A stretch of DNA of 64,000 bases from Prochlorococcus sp. AG-409-F19 (GCA_003215795.1 QCJV01000002.1:57945-121944), one strand, 5' to 3'. Shown: positions 37,196 to 47,633, counted from the stretch's first letter. Numbers and translations: made by a program. The notes: generated by a model from the letters alone, not told the origin.

Positions 37196-37776
37196 TAAGG
37201 TTTAACAGGTGTATGAGAAAGTATTTGATCCTTTATTTTGATTAGCTCTTCTTGCAAATTCAACATATTAATACGACTTTTTGAACAAGGATGGTCCCAC
37301 CCAAGCAAATGCAAAATTCCATGACTGACCAACCAGCTGAGTTCCTGTCCTAATGATTGATCATAAAAACGTGCTTGACGACAAGCAGTCTCCACTGAAA
37401 CAAAAATATCACCTAATTCTATAGCAACCTTTGAAGGTGGTAGAAAGTCCTCTTCAAGGGCTGGAAATGCAAGCACATCTGTTGGCATATTGTTATGTCT
37501 CCATGTCTTGTTTAATTCTGAAATCACTGAATCATTTGTAAATACTAACCCGAGGCTTAAAGAGTTATTTTTCCTGACAGGTTCTGGACAAGTTAATTGA
37601 GGATTCTGTCTTACAAAATCAATCCATCTTGTCAAAGTAACTCGCCAAGAATTTAAATCTGTTAGGAGGCTTCTGCTCTCTTCATCAAGATGATGTTTAA
37701 CTGTCAAAGGAATGCAGCTAGTGAAAGCAAGATCAAGACTTAAGACTTCGGAACTTACATGCTGCTCTATGTTCAT
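37192..37776 (-). CDS. ybeY: Endoribonuclease YbeY (rRNA maturation factor)
   Basis: A 194-residue YbeY with the zinc motif in LSWLVSHGILHLLGWDHPC. The preceding region VFTNDSVISELNKTWRHNNMPTDVLAFPALE and IELGDIFVSVETACRQA is also characteristic. YbeY takes part in 16S rRNA 3'-end maturation. I start at the ATG at 37776 (MNIEQHVSS); the 271-residue track ORF runs backward through the DUF3285 gene in another frame and is not real in that part. The start is 2 bp after the DUF3285 stop. Confidence 0.93.
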   Translation of the reverse strand: MNIEQHVSSEVLSLDLAFTSCIPLTVKHHLDEESRSLLTDLNSWRVTLTRWIDFVRQNPQLTCPEPVRKNNSLSLGLVFTNDSVISELNKTWRHNNMPTDVLAFPALEEDFLPPSKVAIELGDIFVSVETACRQARFYDQSLGQELSWLVSHGILHLLGWDHPCSKSRINMLNLQEELIKIKDQILSHTPVKPY

Positions 37777-37778
37777 AA

Positions 37779-37970
37779 TCAATGAGGAACAGATGGTCTG
37801 ACAAAAAACGCAAGCAGAACAATAAAGCCAAGAAATCCAACAGCGGTCAAAGAAAAATGCAAAAGACTTTGGTTCCCTTTGCGAACCATATTCTTCATAG
37901 CTAATTTCACAAAGCTTGATGAAGGGGCTTTCTTCTCGGAAGTTTTGGTGGAAATGGGATTTTTTTTCAT
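37779..37970 (-). CDS. DUF3285 small membrane protein
   Basis: A 63-residue cyanobacterial protein: a basic, Ser/Lys-rich N-terminus, the segment SSSFVKLAMKNMVRKGNQSLLHFSLTAVGFLGFIVLLAFF, and a short tail. One membrane helix is predicted at about residues 40-57. The MKNMVRKGxQSLxHF pattern matches the DUF3285 family, of unknown function. Its ATG overlaps the prfB stop by one base (TAATG), and ybeY begins 2 bp after its stop, so it is embedded in a translation-related operon. Confidence 0.88.
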   Translation of the reverse strand: MKKNPISTKTSEKKAPSSSFVKLAMKNMVRKGNQSLLHFSLTAVGFLGFIVLLAFFVRPSVPH

Positions 37971-39104
37971 TAATCTTCACTGTCAAATTGATGATCTTGT
38001 TTGTCAATTCCTTGTAACAAGAGAGATTGAATGAACAAATCTAAATCACCATTCATAACAGCCTGAACGTCCGTAGATTCTTTCCCAGTACGTAGGTCTT
38101 TCACCATCTGATAAGGGTGGAAAACATAATTTCTTATTTGATTTCCCCAAGCTGCCTCAACCATGTCACCACGAATATCTGCAATTTCTGAAGCACGTTG
38201 TTCTTGAGCAATTACCATCAATTTTGCTTTTAATAGGGCCATAGCCTTCTCTTTATTCTGAAGCTGAGAACGTTCTTGAGTACAACGAACTGCTAAACCC
38301 GTTGGTATATGAAGAATACGAACAGCAGTTTCCACTTTATTAACATTTTGCCCTCCAGCACCGCCAGATCGACTTGTAGTTATCTCTAAATCTTTATCAG
38401 GAATCTCTAGTGGAATATCCTCATCAAGTTGAGGCATAACTTCGACTCCTACGAAACTAGTCTGACGTTTCCCATTGGCATTAAAAGGAGAGATTCTCAC
38501 TAACCGATGGGTACCTTTCTCATTTTGTAAATAACCATATGCATAGCGTCCATCTATTTCAATACTCGCACTTTTGATGCCCGCTTCTTCACCTTCAGAA
38601 AGTTCATTTAGCGTCACTTTCATACCATGCGCCTCTGCCCATCGTGTATACATTCTTAAAAGCATCTGAGCCCAATCTTGAGCATCTGTCCCTCCAGCAC
38701 CCGCATTTATTGCTAAGACAGCTCCATCCTTATCATAAGGACCACTCAACAACCTTTCAAGCTCCCAAAGATCCAGTTCAGCTTCTAATTTATCCAAACC
38801 ATTTTGAGCCTCTGTAAGCAATTCATCATCTTGCTCAAGATCATATAGATCTAAAACAGCATTCGCATCTTGGATAATTCCCTGCCATTCTATTAATTTA
38901 GTTAGTTGATCCCTAACCTCATCCAAAAGGCGCATTTGTTTTTTAGCTTTCTGTTGATCGTTCCAAAAGTCAGGCTGAGCTGCAATCTGCTCAAGATCCA
39001 ACTTCCTTGCATTTAAAGCTGGTACGTCAAAGACAGTCCTGAGCATTGCTCAGGCGATCACTCAACAAAGAAATAGACCTTTTAAAGTCAATCAGATCAT
39101 GCAC
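37970..39104 (-). CDS. prfB: Peptide chain release factor 2, expressed by programmed +1 frameshift
   Basis: RF2 releases peptides at UGA and UAA. The main frame encodes the body: [29 protein letters not shown] with the catalytic GGQ in [22 protein letters not shown]. The ORF track starts at an ATG at 39046, but the real N-terminus lies in another frame: a GTG at 39104 opens [24 protein letters not shown] and meets a TGA within CTT TGA C (39032-39026). A +1 slip there continues as [15 protein letters not shown], giving 377 residues. This is the classic autoregulatory RF2 site. An AGAGG precedes the GTG, and an in-frame TAA lies two codons upstream of it. Confidence 0.95.
39026..39040 (-). promoter_or_regulatory. 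Programmed +1 ribosomal frameshift site of prfB
   Basis: The minus strand reads CAGGACTGTCTTTGAC. CTT TGA C is the slippery leucine codon with an in-frame UGA and following C, exactly as in E. coli prfB, and AGGA four bases upstream of CTT can act as the stimulatory internal Shine-Dalgarno. RF2 shortage at the UGA promotes the slip and so raises RF2 synthesis. Confidence 0.93.
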
Positions 39105-39183
39105 GACTTAAACCTCTAAAGCTAATAAAAAATCCCAGCATAACAATCATCGTTAAGATAATCAGCAAGCAAGCATTGAGTTC

Positions 39184-39447
39184 ATGGCAAAAGTTGAGAT
39201 TTACACATGGCAATACTGCCCTTTTTGCATTAGGGCAAAAGCACTATTAGATCAAAAAGGGATCAATTATGAAGAACACTCCATAGATGGTGATCAAAAA
39301 GCACGATCAATAATGATCGATAGAGCAAATGGTCGTAAGACCGTGCCTCAAATTTTTATTAACGATGAAGGTATTGGAGGCTGCGAAGAACTTTATTCAC
39401 TCGAAAGTGCCAATCAATTAGAACAACTAATCAAGCAAGACAAATAA
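39184..39447 (+). CDS. grxC: Glutaredoxin (GrxC type, CPFC)
   Basis: An 87-residue dithiol glutaredoxin. The active site is [20 protein letters not shown], with the glutathione-binding [18 protein letters not shown] downstream. It reduces disulfides and mixed disulfides with glutathione. The adjacent gshB, 4 bp after its stop, makes that glutathione, so the two form a small redox operon divergent from prfB. Confidence 0.95.
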   Translation: MAKVEIYTWQYCPFCIRAKALLDQKGINYEEHSIDGDQKARSIMIDRANGRKTVPQIFINDEGIGGCEELYSLESANQLEQLIKQDK

Positions 39448-39451
39448 AATT

Positions 39452-40378
39452 ATGAAACAGTTATTTGTCCTTGACCCAATCGAGCTGATTGATCCTGCTA
39501 AAGATTCTTCTGCAGCCTTAATAGAAGCTTGTTATCGTGCATCAATTGAAATCTGGGTTTGCACTCCTTCCGACCTTCAAGCAAAAGGTGCTAAAGCAGG
39601 TGTAGTAGCTAAGACTATAATTCCAGAACCTTGGGTAACACTTGGTGAACCACAAAATCTTTCTCTTAATGAATTTCATTGTATTTGGATGCGCAAAGAT
39701 CCCCCAGTAGATGAAGCTTTTTTATACGCAACACACTTATTGGAAGTTGCAGAGCGCAATGGTGTTCTTGTTCTAAATAAACCATCATCTCTAAGAGCGT
39801 GGAACGAAAAGCTTGGTGCGCTCAGATTTAGCAACCTAATGGCACCTACACTTGTTGCTAGTAGAGTTAATGAATTAAAAGAATTTGCTCATGAACAAGG
39901 AGAAGTCGTCTTAAAACCGCTTGGTGGTAAAGGAGGTCAAGGAGTAATTCGAATAGGAGATGCGGCAAAAGGGCTTGATGCATTATTGGAACTGGTTACA
40001 TCACAAGAACAAATGCCTGTAATGATGCAAAAATTTCTGCCAAAAGTAATTGAAGGAGACAAGCGAATCTTATTAGTCAATGGCGATCCTTTAGGCGCTA
40101 TTAACCGCAAACCCAAGAACGGAGATTTCCGAAGCAATCTAGCTCTAGGTGGCAAAGCTGAAGCCACAACACTTTCAGTCCGAGAACAAGAGATTTGTAA
40201 AAAGTTAGGGCCTTCATTAAAAAGTGAAGGTCTCTTCTTTGTAGGTATTGATGTGATTGGAGGAATGTTAAGTGAAATCAATGTCACCAGTCCTACAGGC
40301 ATTAGGGAAGTAGAACGCTTAGCAAATATTCCACTTGCTGATCAAGTCATAAAACGTCTACTAAAAGATTTTCCTTGA
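39452..40378 (+). CDS. gshB: Glutathione synthetase
   Basis: A 308-residue ATP-grasp enzyme joining gamma-glutamylcysteine and glycine. Motifs: [53 protein letters not shown] (ATP grasp), [18 protein letters not shown] and the terminal [23 protein letters not shown]. It is cotranscribed with grxC. Its last 37 bp overlap the 3' end of menF on the opposite strand, so both stop codons lie inside the other gene. Confidence 0.96.
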   Translation: MKQLFVLDPIELIDPAKDSSAALIEACYRASIEIWVCTPSDLQAKGAKAGVVAKTIIPEPWVTLGEPQNLSLNEFHCIWMRKDPPVDEAFLYATHLLEVAERNGVLVLNKPSSLRAWNEKLGALRFSNLMAPTLVASRVNELKEFAHEQGEVVLKPLGGKGGQGVIRIGDAAKGLDALLELVTSQEQMPVMMQKFLPKVIEGDKRILLVNGDPLGAINRKPKNGDFRSNLALGGKAEATTLSVREQEICKKLGPSLKSEGLFFVGIDVIGGMLSEINVTSPTGIREVERLANIPLADQVIKRLLKDFP

Positions 40379-41769
40379 GGAGAAACATTAAGCTCTAACT
40401 GATCAGCTAAAACAGCCAATTTCAATTCAACTTCGTGTAACTCACTCTCTAACGATGATCCTTTCACTAACCCTGCCCCAGCCATTAAAAATAAATGACT
40501 ACCCTTTGTATATCCACATCGAATAGCAACTCTAAAGTCGGCATTACCAAGATTATCTATCCATCCAATAGGGGCTGCATAAGATTCACGATCAAAGGGT
40601 TCCAACGTTCTTAACCATTGCATTGCTTTACTTCTGGGCAAGCCAGCTACTGCAGGAGTAGGATGCAAAGCCTCAACTAATTCAAGAGCAGGAAGGCCCT
40701 TTGAAGAAGCTTTTAATGGCGTGTGCAAATGAATGAGATGACCGTGCCTTGCTAATCGAGGAGGTCTAAGACGAATTGGATCTAAACCTTTCTCAATCAA
40801 TTGATTCGTTACAGATGAAACAACTAATTCATGCTCCCTTAAATTTTTGTCAGACCTAAGCAAATCCCATCCTTCATCATGGCAACCTGCTGTACCTGCA
40901 AGAGCATCAGTTTGCAGAATAGTTTTCTTGATACTTAATAAGCGCTCTGGCGAAGCTCCGAAGAATGATTCATCATCAGAACGTTGCCAAAGGAAGCGAC
41001 AACTTCCCTTTTGATATCTTCTCAAACTATTAAGTAATACAAGAGGGTCTAAAGGCTTAGTAAGTAGGACTGACTGTCGAACTGCAAGAACCAATTTATT
41101 CAATTCACCAGAGTCAACTAAATCAATACCTTTTTCCAGTGCTAATCGATAACTTTTCTGCCATGTTTGAGAAGTTGGTATCGTTAAATCTATTTTTATG
41201 AACTCGGGAACCTTTTCTAGGGCTGATATTGATCCATTTATCTTCTGTCGCATCAACCATAATTGCTCTACAAAATTTCTTACATCAGTTGCATTAGAAA
41301 CTACAGCGTTTAGTCTTAACCATGCGCTCCCAGCTTGACGGGTTAATTGCCAACGAGAGAGTACTGCCTGAACACCAGGAGTACTTTTAACCACCGTCTT
41401 ATCATGAGCCGCTTGCTCAAAAAAAGTAAATTTAAATAGAATCCTTGGATGAGCATGATTAGGAGCATCAGGAGATACATCAATTAACCTTGCAAGAGTC
41501 TCATCACTAAACCTTTGGGCCAATTCAAATCTCCGAGGACCAATCAAATCAAAATTTTGACATTGACCTGAAGCAGCTATAGAAAGACCAGGCAGCTGAT
41601 CCCATAGGAAACTAAATTGCAACTGATCAGCAATTACAGTTAAAGCATTAACTGGATCAACAGTATTTATTGGCAATGCAAGACTTAAGACACACTCATC
41701 GGATCGCCTTAAAGCCCAGCTTCTTAAAGAAACTTGAAGAATTTCACTAAAAGTGAGACTAGTCTTCAT
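40342..41769 (-). CDS. menF: Isochorismate synthase (phylloquinone pathway)
   Basis: A 475-residue chorismate-utilising enzyme converting chorismate to isochorismate, the first step toward phylloquinone (the photosystem I quinone). The C-terminal chorismate-binding domain contains [55 protein letters not shown] and [12 protein letters not shown]. The N-terminal half is divergent, as usual. I start at the ATG at 41769; the longer track ORF begins at a TTG. It diverges from menA with an 80 bp gap. Confidence 0.92.
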   Translation of the reverse strand: MKTSLTFSEILQVSLRSWALRRSDECVLSLALPINTVDPVNALTVIADQLQFSFLWDQLPGLSIAASGQCQNFDLIGPRRFELAQRFSDETLARLIDVSPDAPNHAHPRILFKFTFFEQAAHDKTVVKSTPGVQAVLSRWQLTRQAGSAWLRLNAVVSNATDVRNFVEQLWLMRQKINGSISALEKVPEFIKIDLTIPTSQTWQKSYRLALEKGIDLVDSGELNKLVLAVRQSVLLTKPLDPLVLLNSLRRYQKGSCRFLWQRSDDESFFGASPERLLSIKKTILQTDALAGTAGCHDEGWDLLRSDKNLREHELVVSSVTNQLIEKGLDPIRLRPPRLARHGHLIHLHTPLKASSKGLPALELVEALHPTPAVAGLPRSKAMQWLRTLEPFDRESYAAPIGWIDNLGNADFRVAIRCGYTKGSHLFLMAGAGLVKGSSLESELHEVELKLAVLADQLELNVSPQGKSFSRRFMT

Positions 41770-41849
41770 GGCTAATTTGGGCAATGATGAAAGAGACTAA
41801 TCAAATAGATAAATCGTAATTCAGACTAGGAGCGGGAGCTCAAAATCCT

Positions 41850-42806
41850 ATGAAAGACAAAAATGCTGTTGCATCACTTCATTCTTCAACAAACAGCAAA
41901 AGGAAATTATGGAAAAAAGCAATTAAATGGCCATTATATTCAGTCGCAATTATGCCAATTATTTTGGCAGCAGGCTGGCATCACGGCGAGGGAAAAGATA
42001 TTCGCATCGGTCAACTTCTAGGTTTTCTGCTTGCATCTATTTTGCTTTTAATCTGGGAAAATCTAACAAACGATCTTTTTGACGCATCTACAGGAATAGA
42101 TGAATTCAAGCTTCATTCAGTTGTAGCACTAACTGGCAAACGAAAACTTATTCGCAATCTCGCTTATTGCATGCTTGCATTAGGTCTTGCATTAATTCTA
42201 ATACTCGCATTCAAAAGTCACTTTGCAGTGTTCCCCCTAGTAATTGGGAGCTGTTGCCTAGGCTATTTGTATCAAGGTCCTCCATTCCGCCTTGGCTATC
42301 AAGGGTGGGGAGAGCCTTTGTGCTGGATTGCATTTGGTCCATTAGCAACCGCTGCAGCTCTCTTAGTTCTTGCACCTTATTCAAGTAATGTAAATTCAAT
42401 TCCTTGGGCAACCGCAATATTGCTTGGTGCAGGTCCTGCGGTAGCGACATCATTAGTTCTCTTTTGCGCAAATTTCCATCAAGTTGTCGAAGATTCAGCT
42501 CACGGGAAAAAAACATTATTAGTGCGTATAGGAACACAAAAAGCTGCTGAACTTGTTCCATGGTTTATTGGTTTAAGCATTAGCCTTGAATGGATTCCAA
42601 TATTTTTAGGTAAGTGGCCCATTACTGCTTTCCTAGGAATAATTGGAATACCTCCTGCGATAACACTTATACGTTTACTTAAGAAACACCACAATCAACC
42701 CACCTTAATTAGTGAAAGTAAATTCCTGGCTTTACGTTTTCAAGCTTTAAATGGCATTGGTTTGAGCATGGGTTTAGCCCTAGGTAAGTACTTACATACA
42801 TTCTGA
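41850..42806 (+). CDS. menA: DHNA phytyltransferase (MenA)
   Basis: A 318-residue UbiA-family membrane prenyltransferase that attaches the phytyl chain to 1,4-dihydroxy-2-naphthoate. About eight hydrophobic helices are present. The first Asp-rich motif reads LIWENLTNDLFDASTGID and the second FCANFHQVVEDSAHGKKTLLVRIG. In cyanobacteria the product leads to phylloquinone. It is followed after 16 bp by menC. Confidence 0.94.
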   Translation: MKDKNAVASLHSSTNSKRKLWKKAIKWPLYSVAIMPIILAAGWHHGEGKDIRIGQLLGFLLASILLLIWENLTNDLFDASTGIDEFKLHSVVALTGKRKLIRNLAYCMLALGLALILILAFKSHFAVFPLVIGSCCLGYLYQGPPFRLGYQGWGEPLCWIAFGPLATAAALLVLAPYSSNVNSIPWATAILLGAGPAVATSLVLFCANFHQVVEDSAHGKKTLLVRIGTQKAAELVPWFIGLSISLEWIPIFLGKWPITAFLGIIGIPPAITLIRLLKKHHNQPTLISESKFLALRFQALNGIGLSMGLALGKYLHTF

Positions 42807-42822
42807 GAAGCTGACACACTCT

Positions 42823-43797
42823 ATGAAACTAAAACTAGAGGTCAAACCTTTTTCGTTTCATCTGCTGAAACCTATCCAAACATCGCAAGGAGTTATCACC
42901 AGAAAAGAAGGGTGGCTAATAAAACTTCAAGATCAAGACAGTCGAATTGGTTGGGGAGAAATTTCTCCAATTAATTCTTCAGAACTAACTCAATGTAAAA
43001 AGATACTTACGAAGCTTGGTAGCTCAATAAACAAAGAGAATTTAGAAAATCAAATCAAAACATGGCCAGGGCCCATAGGATTTGCATTTGGTGCGGCGCT
43101 CGCAGAAATAAACTTACTAATTGGGGATCATTCAGAACAAAGATGGCTACAAGTTTCTTCATCAGCAGTTTTACTACCTAACAATGAGTTAGAACTACTC
43201 AAAAGCCTAGATTCCACTCTTGAAAATCAATATAATGATTGTACAAAAGCACTAACTTTTAAGTGGAAAGTTGCTAATTACTCAAATGAAATTGAATCAG
43301 TTCTGCTTCAAAAAATCTTGAAAAAATTACCACATGACGTATTTTTAAGAATTGACGCAAATTGCGGCTGGACTCGAAGTCAAGCTAAAGAATGGGCCCA
43401 AGAGTTGCATCAAGAACCAAGGCTAGAATGGCTAGAGCAACCTCTTCCAGCAGATGATATTGAAGGTTTAGAAGAGCTGGCTCAATACATTCCAGTAGCT
43501 CTTGACGAATCTTTAATCAAAACACCATCTTTACGTCAGACCTGGAAAAGCTGGCAGATTCGTAGGCCGTTATTAGAAGGGGATCCTAGGATTTTACTGA
43601 AAGAATTAACTAATAAAACACGTTTTCGAGTTATCAGCACTTCTTTTGAAACAGGGATCGGTCGACGATGGGTCGAACATCTAGCGGCATTACAACAAAA
43701 AACTTCTACGCCTACACAACCTGGTCTAGCACCAGGTTGGTTGCCAATCAGTCCTCTATTCAACAAAAACCCAAAAACAGTATGGGAGGCAGCGTGA
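42823..43797 (+). CDS. menC: o-Succinylbenzoate synthase
   Basis: A 324-residue enolase-superfamily enzyme that dehydrates SHCHC to o-succinylbenzoate. The barrel residues appear in ALTFKWKVA (Lys), LRIDANCGWTRSQAKEWA (Asp), LEWLEQPLP (Glu) and VALDESLI (Asp). The sequence is divergent, as MenC usually is. It lies between menA and menE; its stop overlaps the likely menE GTG start by 4 bp. Confidence 0.92.
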   Translation: MKLKLEVKPFSFHLLKPIQTSQGVITRKEGWLIKLQDQDSRIGWGEISPINSSELTQCKKILTKLGSSINKENLENQIKTWPGPIGFAFGAALAEINLLIGDHSEQRWLQVSSSAVLLPNNELELLKSLDSTLENQYNDCTKALTFKWKVANYSNEIESVLLQKILKKLPHDVFLRIDANCGWTRSQAKEWAQELHQEPRLEWLEQPLPADDIEGLEELAQYIPVALDESLIKTPSLRQTWKSWQIRRPLLEGDPRILLKELTNKTRFRVISTSFETGIGRRWVEHLAALQQKTSTPTQPGLAPGWLPISPLFNKNPKTVWEAA

Positions 43798-45032
43798 AAA
43801 AAGTTACGGCAATCTTTTGCAATCCTAATAAGTTAGAAGAATGCTCTCAAAAGCTAAGAAATAGCTTAAATGCTGGCAATTGGGTTCAATTGCTACCTGA
43901 TAAAAATATCAACGAAAAGCTTATAACAAAAAATATTTTAGCCAAAGAAGCCGGGGTAATTATTAAGAGTGGAGGAAGTCTAGGTGAACATAAACAATGT
44001 CTACACCCTTGTAGCAATCTAAACATGTCAGCATTGGCGACAGCCCAGTGGCTAAGAGCTCAAGGACTAGAACCTAGACAAGCTAATATTATAAACACGT
44101 TACCCCTTCACCATGTAAGTGGATTACTAGCTTGGTGGAGAAGCCTTTGCTGGAGGGCAGAGCATCTTTGGATCACGCCAAGCATGATGCATCCTCCAAC
44201 ACAACTAGAGGAAGCAATTCATAGAATGGTGTCTAATAGCGCAGGGCCACTGTTGACTTCGTTAGTACCAACACAACTCTCTCGTCTTATTGAGGACTCT
44301 TCAGGGGTTAGGTGTTTACAATTATTCTCTGTTATATGGATAGGGGGTGCTTCTATTTCAAACAACCTGGCCGCAAAAGCAAGGAGCCTAAGAATTCGGT
44401 TAGCACCCTGTTATGGGACAACTGAAACTGCGGCAATGATAGCAGTTCAAAGACCAGATGATTTTTTGTTAGGCATAGACTCCGTAGGAGAGCCCTTAGA
44501 GGACATTCAATTAAAGATTGAGCAATCAAATGCATTGCAGATTCGTACTAAAAGGCTGGCAAACGTACTCAATGCAGATGGAAGTCTTCAATCTATTGCA
44601 AATGAAAATGGTTGGTGGGAGTCTGGAGATGCCGCACAACTAACCATTCGTCGTCATGCCCAACAATTAAGAATCATTGGAAGAAGAGATACAGCAATAA
44701 ATTCTGGGGGCGAAACTATTTTCCCAGAACAACTTCAAGCTCTTCTGCTTAATGACGCTAAACAGAGAGGTCTTCCTATCGACAATATTTTACTCGTACC
44801 TAAACAAAATGAAGAGTGGGGAGAAAGATTAGAGGCACTTGTAAAGTTTAAAACTTCAAAAGAAAATATTAATTCATTGGAACTATTCCAACAACTAAAG
44901 GCAATTGTTGCAAACTGGTCTTCTCCTGAAAGACCAATTGCATGGCACAACTGTCCTGAGCTATCGACTAATCCCTTAGGGAAGTGGGAGATAAAGAAAT
45001 GGCAATCTTGGTTAAAAACCAAAGAGATATAA
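43794..45032 (+). CDS. menE: o-Succinylbenzoate-CoA ligase
   Basis: A 412-residue acyl-adenylate-forming enzyme that activates o-succinylbenzoate with CoA. Visible motifs: IIKSGGSLGEHKQCLHP (the phosphate loop region, degenerate), LPLHHVSGLLAWWRSL, APCYGTTETAAMIAVQ and NSGGETIFPEQLQALL. I favour the GTG at 43794 overlapping the menC stop; the ATG at 43782 is an alternative, and the track start at 43668 lies deep in menC. It converges with menI with a 10 bp gap. Confidence 0.9.
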   Translation: MKKVTAIFCNPNKLEECSQKLRNSLNAGNWVQLLPDKNINEKLITKNILAKEAGVIIKSGGSLGEHKQCLHPCSNLNMSALATAQWLRAQGLEPRQANIINTLPLHHVSGLLAWWRSLCWRAEHLWITPSMMHPPTQLEEAIHRMVSNSAGPLLTSLVPTQLSRLIEDSSGVRCLQLFSVIWIGGASISNNLAAKARSLRIRLAPCYGTTETAAMIAVQRPDDFLLGIDSVGEPLEDIQLKIEQSNALQIRTKRLANVLNADGSLQSIANENGWWESGDAAQLTIRRHAQQLRIIGRRDTAINSGGETIFPEQLQALLLNDAKQRGLPIDNILLVPKQNEEWGERLEALVKFKTSKENINSLELFQQLKAIVANWSSPERPIAWHNCPELSTNPLGKWEIKKWQSWLKTKEI

Positions 45033-45042
45033 TCACTCTATT

Positions 45043-45489
45043 TCAGGAAGATACTTCTAACCAACGATCAATGTCTTTAGGCAAGTCACAAGGATGGCGT
45101 AATTCACTATGAATTGCACGATGCCTAATTAAAGAATGTGCGACCATATTTTCACCTTTTTTAAAAACATATTTAACTTGAAAACAACCAGCATCTAATC
45201 TCAACGGGGATAATTCAATCTCCAAATGATCCTCTATACGAATTGGGGAAAAGAAATCTGCCTCGCAATGGACAATCGGCAAAGCAATGGGAATGAAAGA
45301 CTTGATATCTACTAAAGAAGGAAAAATATCTATTGCCTTGAGTCCATAAAGCTGCAAGCTTTCTTCCCAAGCCTCGTGGGACCAGCGTAATAAATGATAA
45401 AAGTGAATAACACCTGCAGCGTCAGTATCCCCAAAGCGAACAATACGTTCTAAAAGTAGCCAATCTCTAGGATTGGTAGATGACATCAT
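45043..45489 (-). CDS. menI: 1,4-Dihydroxy-2-naphthoyl-CoA hydrolase
   Basis: A 148-residue hot-dog-fold thioesterase. The segment LERIVRFGDTDAAGVIHFYHLLRWSHEAWEESL, with the acidic catalytic residue in RFGDTDAAG, is characteristic of the cyanobacterial DHNA-CoA thioesterase (slr0204 type). It releases DHNA before MenA acts. With menF, menA, menC and menE next to it, five of the phylloquinone steps are encoded here; menD and menB are not in the window. It starts 3 bp after the ndhH stop. Confidence 0.9.
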   Translation of the reverse strand: MMSSTNPRDWLLLERIVRFGDTDAAGVIHFYHLLRWSHEAWEESLQLYGLKAIDIFPSLVDIKSFIPIALPIVHCEADFFSPIRIEDHLEIELSPLRLDAGCFQVKYVFKKGENMVAHSLIRHRAIHSELRHPCDLPKDIDRWLEVSS

Positions 45490-45491
45490 AC

Positions 45492-46676
45492 TTATCGATC
45501 TACTGAACCCATAATAACGTCTATAGAACCAAGGATGGCCATAATATCAGCTACTTTTGTACCTTTTAAAATGTGAGGGAGAATTTGTAAGTTATTTAAA
45601 TCAGCAGCACGTATTTTAAATCTCCAAGGAGTAACATCATTGTTGCCTTGAATAAACACACCAATTTCTCCCTTCCCTGATTCTAAGCGTGTATATAGTT
45701 CACCATTGGGAATCTTAAAAGTTGGAGCAACTTTCTTAGCAACGTACTGATAGTCAAACCCTGCAAATGGGCTATTTTTCCCTTCTGCTTGTCGAGAAGC
45801 CTCAAGATTCTCGGTAGGTCCACCAGGAATAGAATCACATGCCTGACGTAAAATCTTCAAAGATTGGCGCATCTCCTCAATTCTTACTCTGTACCTAGCA
45901 AAACAATCACCCTCCTGTTCACAAGCAACATCCCAATCAAAATCGTCATAGCATTCATATTGATCCACCTTCCTCAGGTCCCAGGGAACACCTGATGCTC
46001 TTAACATTGGTCCAGACAAGCTCCAATTCAGTGCTTGTTCTTTAGAAATTGCCCCTAATCCTTCAATCCGCCGTCTAAAAATTGGGTTATTAGTAATAAG
46101 TTTTTCATATTCATCAATCTTGGGGGCAAACCAATTACAAAAATCTCTGCACTTCTCAAGCCAACCCCATGGCAAATCACAAGCAACTCCTCCTATTCGA
46201 AAGAAATTATTATTGATTAACCTTTGGCCAGTTGCGGCTTCCCAAAGGTCATAAATCATTTCACGCTCTCTAAAAATATAGAAAAAAGGAGTTTGAGCGC
46301 CGACATCTGCTAAAAATGGTCCTAACCAAAGAAGATGATTAGCTATCCTATTTAATTCCAGCATTAAGACCCGAATATAACTTGCACGCTTAGGTATAGA
46401 GATATTTGCTAAACGTTCAGGTGCATTTACAACGATTGCCTCATAAAACATTCCTGCCGCATAGTCCATACGACTTACATACGGAACAAACATGACATTT
46501 GTTCTATTTTCAGCAATTTTCTCCATGCCTCGATGTAGATATCCAATTACTGGCTCACAATCAATTACATCTTCGCCATCAAGTGTGACTACTAAACGAA
46601 GAACACCATGCATTGAAGGATGATGAGGGCCAAAATTGACCACCATTGGCTCCGTTCGGGTTTCCAGCTGCGTCAT
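45492..46676 (-). CDS. ndhH: NAD(P)H-quinone oxidoreductase subunit H
   Basis: A 394-residue NDH-1 subunit (49-kDa homologue) of the thylakoid complex that serves cyclic electron flow and respiration. Motifs: [65 protein letters not shown] and the C-terminal [20 protein letters not shown] start at the ATG at 46676 ([10 protein letters not shown]), which gives the usual length; the track ATG at 46688 adds MFGP. It is divergent from rsmH. Confidence 0.97.
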   Translation of the reverse strand: MTQLETRTEPMVVNFGPHHPSMHGVLRLVVTLDGEDVIDCEPVIGYLHRGMEKIAENRTNVMFVPYVSRMDYAAGMFYEAIVVNAPERLANISIPKRASYIRVLMLELNRIANHLLWLGPFLADVGAQTPFFYIFREREMIYDLWEAATGQRLINNNFFRIGGVACDLPWGWLEKCRDFCNWFAPKIDEYEKLITNNPIFRRRIEGLGAISKEQALNWSLSGPMLRASGVPWDLRKVDQYECYDDFDWDVACEQEGDCFARYRVRIEEMRQSLKILRQACDSIPGGPTENLEASRQAEGKNSPFAGFDYQYVAKKVAPTFKIPNGELYTRLESGKGEIGVFIQGNNDVTPWRFKIRAADLNNLQILPHILKGTKVADIMAILGSIDVIMGSVDR

Positions 46677-46720
46677 GGGGCCAAACATTTACAGAGACAC
46701 TTAGATATTAGGAACTACTT

Positions 46721-47626
46721 ATGAAAGAAGATTCAAAGATTGTCACATCCAAGTTCAAACACACACCTGTTCTCTCTCGAGAAGTAATAAATGCAATTGG
46801 CCAACTTCCAGCAACCTTACTGAAAAAAGGGAAGGTCATTGATGCAACTATTGGCGGAGGAGGACATGCATCATTAGTCCTCAAAACCTATCCAAATCTT
46901 CACATAATTGGCTTAGATCAAGACCCAATGGCTATCAGTGCAGCCACAGATCGACTAGAAATTTATGGTTCAAGAGTCAAAATTCTTTCATCAAATTTTG
47001 CTGACTTTGATCCACAAGAAAAAGTTTCATTTGTTTTTGCTGATCTAGGGGTCAGCAGCCCACAAGTTGATGAAGCAAAAAGGGGTTTTAGTTTCCGTTT
47101 AGATGGACCTTTAGATATGCGAATGAACCCTAAAAAAGGTCTTACAGCAGCAAAACTAATACAAGAAACTGATGAAAAAGCTCTCGCTGATTTGATCTAT
47201 AAATATGGTGAAGAAAGGTTCTCAAGACGTATAGCAAGACGTATCAAACAAGATTTGTTTGCAAATTCTTCTTATACGGGAACAGCTTCTCTTGCTTCTT
47301 CCATAGCAAGCTGCTATCCAGCAAGGTTTCGCAATCGGCGCATTCATCCTGCCACTAAAACTTTTCAAGCTTTACGAATAGCTATTAATAATGAACTAGA
47401 AGCTTTAGAGAAGCTCCTATTAAAAGCCCCCAATTGGCTTTTACCAGGAGGGATTATAGGAATTATTAGTTTTCATTCTCTTGAAGATAGATTGGTCAAA
47501 CATTCCTTTATGAAAGATGAGCGTTTAAAAAGAATCACTCGTAAACCAATTGTTGCAAGCCCTGAAGAGAAATCATTGAATGTTCGTAGCAGAAGTGCCA
47601 AATTTCGCATAGCAATGAAAGCCTAG
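46721..47626 (+). CDS. rsmH: 16S rRNA (cytosine-N4) methyltransferase RsmH
   Basis: A 301-residue SAM-dependent methyltransferase (MraW) modifying C1402 of 16S rRNA. Key stretches: [30 protein letters not shown] (SAM loop), [43 protein letters not shown] and the C-terminal [13 protein letters not shown] and [17 protein letters not shown]. Outside picocyanobacteria it is usually in the dcw cluster; here it stands alone next to ndhH. Confidence 0.97.
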   Translation: MKEDSKIVTSKFKHTPVLSREVINAIGQLPATLLKKGKVIDATIGGGGHASLVLKTYPNLHIIGLDQDPMAISAATDRLEIYGSRVKILSSNFADFDPQEKVSFVFADLGVSSPQVDEAKRGFSFRLDGPLDMRMNPKKGLTAAKLIQETDEKALADLIYKYGEERFSRRIARRIKQDLFANSSYTGTASLASSIASCYPARFRNRRIHPATKTFQALRIAINNELEALEKLLLKAPNWLLPGGIIGIISFHSLEDRLVKHSFMKDERLKRITRKPIVASPEEKSLNVRSRSAKFRIAMKA

Positions 47627-47633
47627 ATGCCTT

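Noticed and set aside
37777-38007. N-terminal 77 codons of the 271-residue ORF in the ybeY frame
   Set aside because: They run antiphase through the DUF3285 gene and do not resemble YbeY; the family start is the ATG at 37776.
42211-42561. 116-residue minus-strand ORF within menA
   Set aside because: Antisense shadow of a membrane protein gene; low-complexity Leu/Gln content and no recognisable motif.
43668-43793. N-terminal extension of the menE ORF
   Set aside because: Lies entirely inside menC in another frame; the menE-like sequence begins at KKVTAIFCNP.
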